This document shows positions 53,338 through 62,893 of a stretch of 64,000 nucleotides of DNA, piece by piece. The translations under genes were made by a program, and so were the position numbers. The first letter of the stretch is position 1; every line of letters begins with the position of its first letter. The notes below the pieces were generated by a model, which saw only the letters and a list, made by a program, of their open reading frames with translations, did not search any database and was not told where the DNA came from. This DNA comes from Acetitomaculum ruminis DSM 5522 (lineage in GTDB: Bacteria > Bacillota > Clostridia > Lachnospirales > Lachnospiraceae), in NCBI RefSeq assembly GCF_900112085.1, contig NZ_FOJY01000013.1, positions 1 through 64,000 of the forward strand. Reading direction: 5' to 3'.

Positions 53338-55179
53338 ATGAACATTACCAGAGATGATGTAAGAAATATTGCGATTATCGCTCACGTTGACCACGGAAAA
53401 ACCACACTGGTTGACCAGTTACTTAGACAAAGTGGTGTTTTTCGTGCCAATCAGGAAGTTCAGGAAAGAGTCATGGACTCTAACGATATAGAAAGAGAAC
53501 GTGGAATCACTATTCTTTCCAAAAATACAGCAGTTTATTATAAAGATATTAAAATAAATATTATTGATACTCCGGGCCATGCCGATTTCGGTGGAGAAGT
53601 TGAGCGTGTCCTTAAAATGGTAAACGGAGTTGTTCTTGTAGTTGATGCTTTTGAAGGTGCCATGCCACAGACCAAATTTGTCCTTAGAAAGGCATTAGCT
53701 TTAGATTTGCCTGTTATTGTATGTGTTAACAAAATTGACAGACCTGAAGCTCGTCCTGATGAAGTAATAGATGAGGTTTTAGAGCTTTTAATGGATATGG
53801 ATGCCAGCGAAGAACAGCTTGATTGTCCTTTCGTATTTGCTTCAGCAAGAGATGGTTATGCTCTTAAAAATATTGGTGATAAACCTGTGGATATGAAGCC
53901 TCTTTTTGATACAATTGTTGATTATATACCAGCTCCAACAGGTGACCCTGAAGCTAATACACAGGTTCTTATATCTACTATTGATTATAATGAATATGTA
54001 GGCCGTATCGGCGTTGGTAAGGTTGATAATGGTGTTTTAAAAATTAATCAGGATGCCGTTGTTGTAAACCACCATGATCCTGACAAGAAAGAAAAGGTTC
54101 GTATCAGTAAAATGTACGAATTTGACGGACTTAAAAAGATTGAAGTAAACGAAGCTAAGATTGGTTCAATTGTTGCCATATCAGGTATTGCGGATATTCA
54201 TATTGGAGATACCATTTGTTCTGTAGATAATCCTGTTGCTATTCCTTTCCAGAAAATATCCGAGCCGACTATTTCAATGCAGTTTAATGTTAATGATTCT
54301 CCGCTTGCCGGACAAGAAGGAAAATTTATTACTTCAAGACATCTTCGTGACAGACTCTTTAGAGAATTAAATACAGATGTAAGCCTTCGTGTTGAAGAAA
54401 CAGAAACAACAGAAAGTTTTAAGGTTTCAGGTCGTGGTGAGCTTCATCTTTCAGTTCTTATTGAAAATATGCGCCGTGAAGGTTATGAATTTTCTGTAAG
54501 TAAGGCAGAAGTTTTATATAAAGAAGATGAAAAAGGTAAAAAACTTGAACCTATGGAGCTTTGTTATGTAGATGTACCTGACGAATTCTCAGGAGCCGTT
54601 ATTGAAAAATTAAGCCAAAGAAAAGGCGAGCTTAGAAATATGAGTGTTTCCGGAAGCGGTTCTACAAGACTTGAGTTTTCTATTCCTTCCAGAGGAATTA
54701 TCGGATATAGAAGCGAATTTATGACTTCCACCAAGGGAAACGGTGTCATGAATACAATCTTTGACGGATATGCACCATATAAAGGTGAAATCACCTATAG
54801 AAAAAATGGTTCTCTTATCGCTTTTGAATCCGGTGAATCAGTAACATACGGACTTTTTTCCGCCCAGGAAAGAGGTGTGTTATTTATAGGACCTGGAGAA
54901 AAAGTTTACTCCGGAATGATTGTGGGAGAATCCTCAAAAACCGAAGATATTGAAATTAATGTTTGTAAGCGTAAACATCTTACAAACACCCGTTCTTCAG
55001 GAGCAGATGATGCCCTGACTCTTTCACCTAAAAAAGTAATGAGTTTAGAGCAATCTCTTGAATACTTAGATACAGATGAATTGTTAGAAGTAACCCCAAC
55101 AAGTCTTCGTATCAGAAAGAAAATTCTTGATCCTACTCTTAGAAAGAGAGCTTCATTTAAGCAAAAACAACAAAAATGA
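53338..55179 (+). CDS. typA: Translational GTPase TypA/BipA
   Basis: A 613-residue ribosome-binding GTPase used under stress and in ribosome assembly. G motifs are AHVDHGKTTL, DTPGHADFGGEV and NKIDRPEARPDEV; EF-G-like domains III and V and the BipA-specific C-terminal domain (SMLEQSLEYL-like MSLEQSLEYLDTDELLEVTP, cited as part) follow. The ATG at 53338, six bases from AGAAGG, is preferred over the overlapping GTG one codon earlier. Confidence 0.95.
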   Translation: MNITRDDVRNIAIIAHVDHGKTTLVDQLLRQSGVFRANQEVQERVMDSNDIERERGITILSKNTAVYYKDIKINIIDTPGHADFGGEVERVLKMVNGVVLVVDAFEGAMPQTKFVLRKALALDLPVIVCVNKIDRPEARPDEVIDEVLELLMDMDASEEQLDCPFVFASARDGYALKNIGDKPVDMKPLFDTIVDYIPAPTGDPEANTQVLISTIDYNEYVGRIGVGKVDNGVLKINQDAVVVNHHDPDKKEKVRISKMYEFDGLKKIEVNEAKIGSIVAISGIADIHIGDTICSVDNPVAIPFQKISEPTISMQFNVNDSPLAGQEGKFITSRHLRDRLFRELNTDVSLRVEETETTESFKVSGRGELHLSVLIENMRREGYEFSVSKAEVLYKEDEKGKKLEPMELCYVDVPDEFSGAVIEKLSQRKGELRNMSVSGSGSTRLEFSIPSRGIIGYRSEFMTSTKGNGVMNTIFDGYAPYKGEITYRKNGSLIAFESGESVTYGLFSAQERGVLFIGPGEKVYSGMIVGESSKTEDIEINVCKRKHLTNTRSSGADDALTLSPKKVMSLEQSLEYLDTDELLEVTPTSLRIRKKILDPTLRKRASFKQKQQK

Positions 55180-55203
55180 TAATATTTTTTTTGTTGTTAT
55201 TTG

Positions 55204-55365
55204 TAAAGCGGACATTCTTAAATCCGCTTCGCTACTTCCTCATGAACGCAGTGGCACTTTGTGCCACCTGTCAGAAGTGGCTTTAACCCCTTCTGACACT
55301 AGTAAGCTTATCCCCCGCTTAAAGCTTACGCTTTTGAAGCGGGGGATTGCTTACACTGCGTTCAA
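55204..55365 (+). repeat. Multi-hairpin repeat, copy R3 (full length, 162 bp)
   Basis: It lies between the convergent typA and hydA genes and is nearly identical to R4. Order: left hairpin (AAGCGGA/TCCGCTT), GAACGCAGTG, hairpin GGCAC/GTGCC, hairpin TGTCAGAAGTGG/CCCCTTCTGACA with one mismatch, CTAGTAAGCTTAT, hairpin CCCCCGCTT/AAGCGGGGG, ATTGCTTA, then CACTGCGTTCAA, which pairs with GAACGCAGTG. A short ORF crossing it is not a gene. Confidence 0.9.
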
Positions 55366-55370
55366 AATAA

Positions 55371-55416
55371 GGAGCCATCCGCTTTTACAAGCAAGACAGC
55401 TCCCTATCTTTTAGTG
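55371..55416 (+). terminator. Possible typA terminator beyond repeat R3
   Basis: GGAGC at about 55371 pairs with GCTCC at about 55400, followed by CTATCTTTTAG. If this is the original typA terminator, R3 was inserted between the gene and its terminator. Confidence 0.4.
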
Positions 55417-55489
55417 TTTTAATATATTTTAATTAGATTTATCAAACAAAACCCTTACTGTATTTATTATTTCTAATACAGTTTTTTTA

Positions 55490-57247
55490 TTAAATATTTG
55501 AATTTACACCACGTTTAACATAGCTTGTATGTAAAATATGATGAGCTTTTTCGCTTCCTGGTTCTCCAAAGAATTCTTTGTAAATTGTTTTAATCTCTGG
55601 ATTTTCATGAGATTTTCTCATTGGATTTGCTTTATCAAGTCCGTAAAGAACCTGTCCACGAAGTTTTTGTATATCTACAAAGTTTCTAACTGATGCAGGC
55701 TGTTTTGGCTGTCCACCACCATTTACACATCCACCAGGGCAACCCATGATTTCTATAAACTGGTAATCAGCCTCACCATTTTTAACTGCCTTAAGAAGTT
55801 TCTTAGCATTTGCAAGTCCTGATGCAACAGCAACTTTTATGTTCATGCCTGCAATTTCATAAGAAGCCTCTTTGATTCCATCTGTTCCTCTGACATCAAC
55901 AAAGTCAAGAGATGCAGGTTCACTTCCTGTAAGAGTCTCATATGCTGTACGAAGAGCAGCCTCCATAACACCACCGGTAGCACCAAAGATAACACCTGCT
56001 CCGGTACCAACACCTAATGGGTTGTCAAATTCTTCATCTGGAAGCTCGTTAAATTTAATTCCAGCTCTCTTAATCATATAAGCAAGTTCTCTTGTTGTAA
56101 TTGCAATATCTACATCAGCAATTCCTTCCCCTGCAGCACACTGGTCTTCTCTTCCAACTTCGAATTTCTTAGCTGTACATGGCATTACGCTAACCATAAC
56201 GATGTTTTTAGGATCAAGTCCCATTTTTTGTGCATAATAGGTCTTTGCAACTGCACCAAACATCTGCTGTGGTGATTTACAAGATGAAAGATTCTCTGTC
56301 ATATCAGGGAAATAGTGTTCACAATATTTAACCCATCCTGGTGAACAGGAGGTAATTAACGGAAGTGTTCCACCATTTTTAACTCTATCTAAGAATTCTG
56401 TAGCTTCCTCCATGATTGTAAGGTCAGCTGAGAATACTGTATCAAATACTTTATCAAAGCCAAGTCTTCTAAGAGATGCAGCAAGTTTACCCTGTGTATC
56501 TGTTCCGATTGGAAGGCCAAATTCCTCTCCTAAAGCTGCTCTTACGGCAGGAGCTGCCTGAACAAGAACAGTCTTTTCAGGATCTTCTATAGCCTCAAAT
56601 ACCTGCTCTGTGTAATCTTTTTCATATAATGCACCTGTTGGGCAAACAGCGATACACTGTCCACAGCTTACGCAGCTTGTGTCTGCAAGATCCATTTCAA
56701 ATGCCTGACCAATAGAGGTTGCAAATCCACGGCCATTGCTTCCGATAACACCGATTCCCTGAACCTTGTCACATACAGCAACGCAACGACGGCAAAGGAT
56801 ACATTTATTGTTATCGCGAACCATGTGTGCAGCACTTGTATCAAGCTCATATTCATTACGGGCTCCATCATATACTCCGGCATCTTCTACGCCATATTCC
56901 TGACAAAGTGTCTGGAATTCGCATCTTGCACTGGCAACACATGATAAACACTGTCTGTCGTGACTTGCAAGTAATAATTGAAGATTTCTCTTTCTTGAAT
57001 CACGAACTTTCTTTGTATTTGTGAAGATTTCCATGCCATCATTAACAGGATATACGCAAGCTGTAACTAATGTTTTAGCACCTTTTACTTCAACAACGCA
57101 CATTCTGCAGGCACCGATTTCATTTACTTCTTTTAAATAACATAATGTCGGGATGTCTATTCCAGCAATCCTTGCTGCTTCAAGAACAGTGGAGCCTGCA
57201 GGAACTACTACATCCATACCATTTATCTTAACTGTAACATTTTCCAT
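55490..57247 (-). CDS. hydA: [FeFe]-hydrogenase catalytic subunit HydA (electron-bifurcating type)
   Basis: A 585-residue enzyme. In order: [2Fe-2S] domain (C36, C47, C50, C64), His-ligated [4Fe-4S] (H96, C100, C103, C109), two [4Fe-4S] clusters (C149-C159, C192-C202), then the H-cluster domain with ITSCSPGW (C301), VMPCTAK (C357) and MGCPGGCVNGGGQP (C503, C507), and a small-subunit-like tail. It is transcribed after hydC and hydB, the arrangement of NADH/ferredoxin-bifurcating hydrogenases. The first motif has Ser302 where TSCCP is usual in clostridial hydrogenases. Start after AAGGAGA. Confidence 0.95.
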   Translation of the reverse strand: MENVTVKINGMDVVVPAGSTVLEAARIAGIDIPTLCYLKEVNEIGACRMCVVEVKGAKTLVTACVYPVNDGMEIFTNTKKVRDSRKRNLQLLLASHDRQCLSCVASARCEFQTLCQEYGVEDAGVYDGARNEYELDTSAAHMVRDNNKCILCRRCVAVCDKVQGIGVIGSNGRGFATSIGQAFEMDLADTSCVSCGQCIAVCPTGALYEKDYTEQVFEAIEDPEKTVLVQAAPAVRAALGEEFGLPIGTDTQGKLAASLRRLGFDKVFDTVFSADLTIMEEATEFLDRVKNGGTLPLITSCSPGWVKYCEHYFPDMTENLSSCKSPQQMFGAVAKTYYAQKMGLDPKNIVMVSVMPCTAKKFEVGREDQCAAGEGIADVDIAITTRELAYMIKRAGIKFNELPDEEFDNPLGVGTGAGVIFGATGGVMEAALRTAYETLTGSEPASLDFVDVRGTDGIKEASYEIAGMNIKVAVASGLANAKKLLKAVKNGEADYQFIEIMGCPGGCVNGGGQPKQPASVRNFVDIQKLRGQVLYGLDKANPMRKSHENPEIKTIYKEFFGEPGSEKAHHILHTSYVKRGVNSNI

Positions 57248-57265
57248 AGCATTAATTCTCCTTAA

Positions 57266-59155
57266 TTATTCTTTATAGATTGCATCTTTTTTACATCCGT
57301 CAAGACAAGTACCACACTTAATACACTTAGATGTATCAATTTCATGAACTTTCTTCTTTTCTCCGATGATAGCATCAACAGGACAGTTCTTAGCACATTT
57401 TGTACATCCAATACATTTTTCAGGATCAATCTTGAATGTAAGAAGGTTCTTACAAACTCCTGCAGGACATTTTTTATCCTTAACATGTGCAATATACTCA
57501 TCTTTAAAGTATCTTAATGTTGAAAGTACAGGGTTAGGAGCAGTCTGACCCAATCCGCAAAGAGCGTTGGATTTAATAAATGCAGCAAGTTCCTGCAATT
57601 CATCAATATCTTCCATCTTTCCTTTTCCTTCAGTAATTCTGTCAAGGATTTCAAGCATTCTCTTTGTACCTTCACGACATGGTGTACATTTACCACAAGA
57701 TTCATCTACTGTAAATTCAAGGAAGAATTTAGCAATATCAACCATACAGTTATCTTCATCCATTACGATAAGTCCACCTGAACCCATCATTGAACCAATA
57801 GCTATAAGGTTATCATAATCTATTTCTACATCCATATTTTCAACAGGGATACATCCACCTGAAGGACCACCGGTCTGAGCAGCTTTGAATTTCTTTCCGT
57901 TAGGTATTCCGCCACCGATTTCTTCTATTACAGTTCTAAGAGTTGTTCCCATTGGAATTTCAACAAGACCTGTGTTGTTAATCTTTCCACCAAGAGCGAA
58001 TACTTTGGTTCCTTTAGATTTTTCTGTACCCATTGACGCAAACCACTGGGCACCCTGCATAATGATTTTTGGAATATTTGCATAGGTTTCAACATTGTTT
58101 AATATAGTAGGTTTTGCAAAAAGACCTTTTACTGCCGGGAATGGTGGTCTTGGTCTTGGCTCTCCTCTGTTTCCTTCGATAGAAGTCATAAGAGCTGTTT
58201 CCTCACCACAAACGAATGCACCTGCACCAAGTCTTAAGTCAATATCAAAGTCAAATCCTGTACCAAGGATGTCTTTTCCAAGTAAACCTGCATCTCTTGC
58301 CTGTTTGATAGCAATATTTAATCTTTCTACAGCGATAGGGTACTCAGCACGAACATAGATATAACCCTGGTTAGCTCCGATAGCATAACCTGCAATACTC
58401 ATAGCTTCAAGTACTACATGTGGATCTCCCTCTAATACGGAACGGTCCATAAATGCTCCCGGGTCACCCTCGTCAGCGTTACAACATACATACTTTTGCT
58501 CATTTACACTTGCTGCTGCGAATTTCCATTTTAAACCGGTAGGGAATCCAGCACCACCACGTCCTCTAAGTCCGCTGTCAAGCATTACCTGGATAACATC
58601 TTCAGGTTTCATGGTTTGAAGCACTTTGGCAATTGCCTGATATCCGCCTGTACCGATATATTCATTAATATCTTCTGGATTGATAACACCACAGTTTCTA
58701 AGAGCAACTCGCTTCTGGCTTCTGTAGAAGTCTGTATTGTTCATTGGCTGAACGCTACCATCCTCAAGTACTGTTTCTTTGTATAAGTATTCTTTACATA
58801 CATTTCCTTCTACAAAGTGTTTTTTAACAATTTCCGGAATATGTTCTATTTCAAGTCTTGAATAAAAAGCTCCTTCCGGATATACAATCATAAGAGGTCC
58901 TAATGCACAAAGTCCGTGGCATCCTGTCTTTACAACTTTAACCTCATTTTCAATATTGTTAGCTTTTAATTCTTCATTTAATTTGTCTATTATTTTTAAG
59001 CTGCCTGATGAAGTACATCCTGTACCTGCACATACAAGAACATGAAGTCTGTATTTTTTATCTATTACAGCATCCTCGGCATGTCCGATTCTTCTGAAGT
59101 TAACAAGACCCTCATATTGCTCTTTGACAGCATTTAATTCTTCTAATGTCTTCAC
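57266..59155 (-). CDS. hydB: NADH-binding flavoprotein subunit HydB (NuoF-like)
   Basis: A 629-residue flavoprotein. It has an N-terminal thioredoxin-like [2Fe-2S] domain (C42, C47, C79, C83), the NuoF core with FMN/NADH loops (GRGGAGFPTG 198-207, CNADEGDPGAF, GAGAFVCGEETAL), the N3-type cluster (C487, C490, C493, C533), and an extra C-terminal two-[4Fe-4S] ferredoxin domain (C581-C591, C611-C621). This domain order is that of HydB in bifurcating hydrogenases, where the flavin splits electrons between NAD and ferredoxin. The start is GTG at 59155 after GGAGG. Confidence 0.94.
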   Translation of the reverse strand: MKTLEELNAVKEQYEGLVNFRRIGHAEDAVIDKKYRLHVLVCAGTGCTSSGSLKIIDKLNEELKANNIENEVKVVKTGCHGLCALGPLMIVYPEGAFYSRLEIEHIPEIVKKHFVEGNVCKEYLYKETVLEDGSVQPMNNTDFYRSQKRVALRNCGVINPEDINEYIGTGGYQAIAKVLQTMKPEDVIQVMLDSGLRGRGGAGFPTGLKWKFAAASVNEQKYVCCNADEGDPGAFMDRSVLEGDPHVVLEAMSIAGYAIGANQGYIYVRAEYPIAVERLNIAIKQARDAGLLGKDILGTGFDFDIDLRLGAGAFVCGEETALMTSIEGNRGEPRPRPPFPAVKGLFAKPTILNNVETYANIPKIIMQGAQWFASMGTEKSKGTKVFALGGKINNTGLVEIPMGTTLRTVIEEIGGGIPNGKKFKAAQTGGPSGGCIPVENMDVEIDYDNLIAIGSMMGSGGLIVMDEDNCMVDIAKFFLEFTVDESCGKCTPCREGTKRMLEILDRITEGKGKMEDIDELQELAAFIKSNALCGLGQTAPNPVLSTLRYFKDEYIAHVKDKKCPAGVCKNLLTFKIDPEKCIGCTKCAKNCPVDAIIGEKKKVHEIDTSKCIKCGTCLDGCKKDAIYKE

Positions 59156-59203
59156 TGATTATCCTCCATTTCTCTGGTAATGATCTACCAAAATATCATT
59201 ACG

Positions 59204-59716
59204 TTAATTTGAGTATTTCTCAATAATTCCCGGAATATCTTCTAAAGTAAGTCTTCCGTAAACTTCTTCATTAACTGTCAAAACTGGTGCAAGTCCACAA
59301 GCTCCTATACAACGACATGCTTCAAGTGAGAATTTTCCATCAGGAGTACACTCATCAATATCGATTTGCAATAGTTGTTTGAGTTTATCAAGAATCGGTC
59401 CTGACCCCTTAACGTAACAAGCTGTACCAAGACATACAGAAATTCTGTATTCTCCGGTTGGCTGAAGACGAAATTGTGCATAAAATGTTGCAACTCCATA
59501 AATCTTTTCGATTGGAATTTCAAGATCGTCTGCGATAATTTTTTGAACTTCAATCGGAAGATACCCATAGATATCCTGTGCCTGTTGCATTATTGGCATA
59601 AGACATCCCTGTTCTTCTTTGAGTCCGGCAATTACTTCATGAAGCTTTGCTTCTTGTTCTTTTGTTCCTTTAAAAGGAACGGCTGATTTTTTTATTGCCA
59701 CTTTCTTACCCTCCAT
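59204..59716 (-). CDS. hydC: [2Fe-2S] subunit HydC (NuoE-like)
   Basis: A 170-residue thioredoxin-like ferredoxin subunit with cluster ligands C95, C100, C136 and C140 (CLGTAC, CRCIGAC) and the NuoE helix GYLPIEVQKIIA. It completes the HydABC complex. The ATG at 59716 follows AAAGGTG; a GTG two codons upstream is an alternative. First gene of the operon. Confidence 0.93.
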   Translation of the reverse strand: MEGKKVAIKKSAVPFKGTKEQEAKLHEVIAGLKEEQGCLMPIMQQAQDIYGYLPIEVQKIIADDLEIPIEKIYGVATFYAQFRLQPTGEYRISVCLGTACYVKGSGPILDKLKQLLQIDIDECTPDGKFSLEACRCIGACGLAPVLTVNEEVYGRLTLEDIPGIIEKYSN

Positions 59717-60413
59717 TACCACACCTTTAGGTGCTTAATTATTTGTTTTGGTTTTGTTTTAAACAATGCTAAACGAATAATAACTTAACAAAACTATTTT
59801 TTATCTACATCTTAAATGCTACCATTAATTTTACCGATTTTCAATATTTTTTTATTGTCTTTTCATTATTTAAGCCCTCTATTTTGTTTATTTTTATAAA
59901 ATGTTTACTAAAAATATGTGGAAAATCAATAATTTCAAGCCCTTTTTTATATTGCGCAGAAAATTTAACAAACTTTATTTACAGTTTAGTTTTGTTAAGT
60001 TTGGTCAAATCAGTACAAAATCAACACAATGATTAGATATTTACCTTACCATTCCCTGTTATTTGGATATTTTTTTGTTATTTTAACGAAAATTTTTCTC
60101 AATTAGATTTTTTCTTTGTACCATTAGCAATATATTTTTAGTTAAAAAAAGCCCCCATTTTTTAATTCTGAGAGTGGAATTTGGCAACTGTATCTTTGTT
60201 ACAATAGCCTTGTAATTGATATGTTTTCTCAATTATTTTTATTATCAATCAGCATATTTTTTGGTGAAAACACCATTGTTTTTACTGATTAATTCCCAAA
60301 TCAGGGCTTTTTAATTTCAATTTTATGGTTATTATCTTCCAATTTTTTCATTGTTATTTTTTAGATTTTTGACTATTCGACAGAAGATTTTTGATATGAA
60401 TTTTTTTAAAAAT
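59717..60413. other. AT-rich regulatory gap between the hyd and hyp operons, with Rex-like half-sites
   Basis: About 700 bp without a credible gene. It contains TTAACAAA/TTTGTTAA-type motifs at 59783-59795 (ACTTAACAAAACT), 59965-59973 and 59989-60001 (AGTTTTGTTAAGT, exact reverse complement of the first). They resemble half-sites of the redox regulator Rex (TTGTTAA-N4-TTAACAA), which would suit hydrogenase control. I see no conserved RNA and no clear -35/-10 pair. Confidence 0.4.
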
Positions 60414-60452
60414 AACCCACACCAAAAAACAAAATGATTTCTAGTGTGGGTT
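60414..60452 (-). terminator. Terminator of the hyp operon
   Basis: A perfect 9-bp stem AACCCACAC / GTGTGGGTT followed on the minus strand by ATTTTTAAAAAAATTC, 35 bp beyond the hypE stop. Confidence 0.82.
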
Positions 60453-60486
60453 TATATAAAAAAAGGAATATTATTATATCTATTAA

Positions 60487-61494
60487 TTAACAGATTCTAG
60501 GTAATAGTTCTCCACCAGGTGCAGGCAAAATGGTTTCTGAACCAATCTCTGTTTTCATTATAACCTTTCCGACATTTTCTTTTGTAACTTCACCTATGAT
60601 TGCGGCATTTTGAGTATATTTACCTTTTCTTAAAGCTTCAACTATGGCAGGAGCATGTTCCTTAGGAGCAAATACCACAAGTCTTCCTTCACAGGCTAAA
60701 TATAAAGGCTCAAGTCCTAACATTCCACATACACCTTTTACCTTATCATCTACAGGAATGTTTTCTTTTTCAAGTCTAATCCCTACGCTGCTTTGTTCTG
60801 CAATTTCATAAAGAACCGTTCCTACACCGCCTCTTGTGGCATCTCGTATAACATGTATATCTTTTGTAGTATCAATCATGGTTTTAACTGCATCCCACAA
60901 AGGTGCACAGTCACTTGTTACATCTGCATCAATTCCATAGGAATCTCTGGCTACAAGAATTGTACAGCCATGTCTTCCCACATCTCCGGTTACTATTACT
61001 GCATCACCCGGTTTTGCAAGGTCTCCGGCAGTATTAACTCCCTCTTGTATTTTTCCGATTCCTGTGGTTGTGATAAATACACCATCTACCTGACCTTTTC
61101 CTGCAACTTTGGTATCTCCTGCTACAATCCTAACGCCTGCTTCCTTTGCTGTTTTTGCCATAGATTCTGCAATTAATTCCAAAGTTTCTATTGGAAAACC
61201 TTCTTCAATTACAAAGGCACAGGATAAATACAAAGGTTTTGCCCCCATGCAGGATAAATCATTTACCGTACCGCAGATACTTAATTTTCCAATGTTTCCA
61301 CCGGGAAACAAAGCCGGTGAAACAATAAAACCATCTGTAGTAAATGCAATCTTTCCTGCATCCATTGGTAATACTGCTGCATCATCTGCTGTTAAATTCT
61401 CGTTTGCAAAATTCTTTTTAAAAATATTGTTTATTACGTCAGAAGTCTGTCTTCCTCCTGCTCCATGTGCTAATGTTATAACCTTCTCTTCCAT
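60487..61494 (-). CDS. hypE: Hydrogenase maturation protein HypE (thiocarboxamide dehydratase)
   Basis: A 335-residue PurM-like ATPase that turns the carbamoyl group received from HypF into the cyanide ligand of [NiFe] hydrogenases. It begins ITLAHGAGGRQTSDVI and ends PRIC, whose last cysteine (C335) carries the group. GDVGRHGCTIL and RDATRGGVGTVL are typical. Last gene of the hypF-C-D-E order. Confidence 0.95.
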   Translation of the reverse strand: MEEKVITLAHGAGGRQTSDVINNIFKKNFANENLTADDAAVLPMDAGKIAFTTDGFIVSPALFPGGNIGKLSICGTVNDLSCMGAKPLYLSCAFVIEEGFPIETLELIAESMAKTAKEAGVRIVAGDTKVAGKGQVDGVFITTTGIGKIQEGVNTAGDLAKPGDAVIVTGDVGRHGCTILVARDSYGIDADVTSDCAPLWDAVKTMIDTTKDIHVIRDATRGGVGTVLYEIAEQSSVGIRLEKENIPVDDKVKGVCGMLGLEPLYLACEGRLVVFAPKEHAPAIVEALRKGKYTQNAAIIGEVTKENVGKVIMKTEIGSETILPAPGGELLPRIC

Positions 61495-61554
61495 TTTTCT
61501 TTCGCCTTTTAGGGCTCTACCCTTCTTTCCTTAAAATTATAATTTTTTTGGCTG

Positions 61555-62607
61555 TTAAAAATCACCGCCATATTTGTAAAATGCACTGCAAGCTCCCTCA
61601 CCTGAAACCATACAGGCTCCAATAGGATGCTCAGGAGTACATCCTTTTCCAAAGACTTTACAGTCTTTAGGTGTACATTTTCCCTGCAATACTTCACCAC
61701 ATCTGCAATGTGGATTTGGATGTCCCGTAATTTCAGGAAGATTAAATTTCTTTCTGGCATCAAAATCACTGTATTTTTTCTTAAGACAAAGACCTGAATC
61801 CTTTATTATTCCAAGACCTCTCCATTCTGAATCGCAGCTGTCAAAGGTTTCTTCTATCAGTTTTAGTGCTGAGGGACTTCCTTCATAGGTCACCACTCTT
61901 TTATAGCAATTTTCCTCAAAAGCCTCTCCTTTTTCCAGCTTTTTAACTGTCATGGCCAAAGCACCAAGAATCTCTTTTGGAGTGAAGCCTGTAACTACTC
62001 CATAAATACCTTCGTCTTTTAATTCATCATATTCTTTTAAACCTGTTATGGCACACACATGTCCCGGATAAAGAAAAGCATCTGCACTGTCTTTTAACAT
62101 TCTGTAAGCATTCATCATGGTTTTATTAGCTCCCAGAATAGAAAAATTTGAAATTCCCTTTTCTTTGGCATTTTTAACTGCTAAAGCCGCCGAAGGTGTG
62201 GTGGTTTCAAATCCCACAGCCAAAAATACCACTTCTTCATCAGGATTATTTTTTGCATATTCCACAGCATCCAAAGGAGAATATACTATATTTATCTTTG
62301 CCCCCTTGCTTCTTGCCAGTGCAAGACTTTGTTCGCTTCCCGGAACTCTTACTAGATCGCCGAAAGTGGCAATCGTAGCATTTTTTTCAAGAGCCAGCAT
62401 TACAGCTTCATCTATGAAACCGGTAGGAGTAACACAAACCGGACATCCCGGCCCTGATATTAAAGATATATCAGAAGATAAGAGCTTTCTTATACCATAC
62501 TTAAAAATCTGGTGGGTATGGGTTCCGCATACTTCCATGATTTTTAAAGTTCTACCGGAATAATTGCTGATAATATCCCTTGCCAAATCTAAAGTTTCAC
62601 TACTCAC
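61555..62607 (-). CDS. hypD: Hydrogenase maturation protein HypD
   Basis: A 350-residue Fe-S protein on which the Fe(CN)2CO unit is built together with HypC. Conserved parts are EVCGTHTHQIFKYGIR (C27), SGPGCPVCVTP (C55, C58), FLAVGFETTTP and the C-terminal cluster motif HCRCGEVLQG...CTPKDCKVFG. The start is GTG at 62607 after GGAGGA. Confidence 0.95.
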   Translation of the reverse strand: MSSETLDLARDIISNYSGRTLKIMEVCGTHTHQIFKYGIRKLLSSDISLISGPGCPVCVTPTGFIDEAVMLALEKNATIATFGDLVRVPGSEQSLALARSKGAKINIVYSPLDAVEYAKNNPDEEVVFLAVGFETTTPSAALAVKNAKEKGISNFSILGANKTMMNAYRMLKDSADAFLYPGHVCAITGLKEYDELKDEGIYGVVTGFTPKEILGALAMTVKKLEKGEAFEENCYKRVVTYEGSPSALKLIEETFDSCDSEWRGLGIIKDSGLCLKKKYSDFDARKKFNLPEITGHPNPHCRCGEVLQGKCTPKDCKVFGKGCTPEHPIGACMVSGEGACSAFYKYGGDF

Positions 62608-62631
62608 TTTACTTCCTCCACATATTAACTT

Positions 62632-62841
62632 TTATTTTTCGTCTTTAAAAAGCTCATCAAGCTCTTCATCATCATCTGATGTTATTTTTGCAATGGCAAC
62701 TCCCGCATGAACCATTACATAATCTCCCGGCATTAAATCCTCCAATAGTTCGGCACTTACCTGCCTTTTTGCACCATAAGCATCGATTATTGCCATGCCG
62801 TCTTTTATTTTTTCAACTTTTCCCGGTAATCCTACACACAT
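62632..62841 (-). CDS. hypC: Hydrogenase maturation chaperone HypC
   Basis: A 69-residue chaperone beginning MCVGLPGKVEKI; the cysteine after the initiator methionine is the catalytic/binding residue, which fixes the start at 62841 rather than 62850. An AAGGTG site lies 8 bases upstream. An acidic tail (DDEELDELFKDE) is longer than usual. Repeat copy R4 separates it from hypF. Confidence 0.93.
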   Translation of the reverse strand: MCVGLPGKVEKIKDGMAIIDAYGAKRQVSAELLEDLMPGDYVMVHAGVAIAKITSDDDEELDELFKDEK

Positions 62842-62893
62842 ATTTTTCACCTTTATCTGTCTAACAGATTTTCCTTTCTATTTGTTTTTATTG

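Noticed and set aside
55127-55414. Open frame crossing repeat R3 on the plus strand
   Set aside because: It overlaps the typA end and the hairpin repeat, has no ribosome site and no recognisable protein features.
55490-59716. NADH dehydrogenase (NuoEFG) reading of the three-gene operon
   Set aside because: The large subunit carries all three H-cluster motif regions, so it is a hydrogenase.
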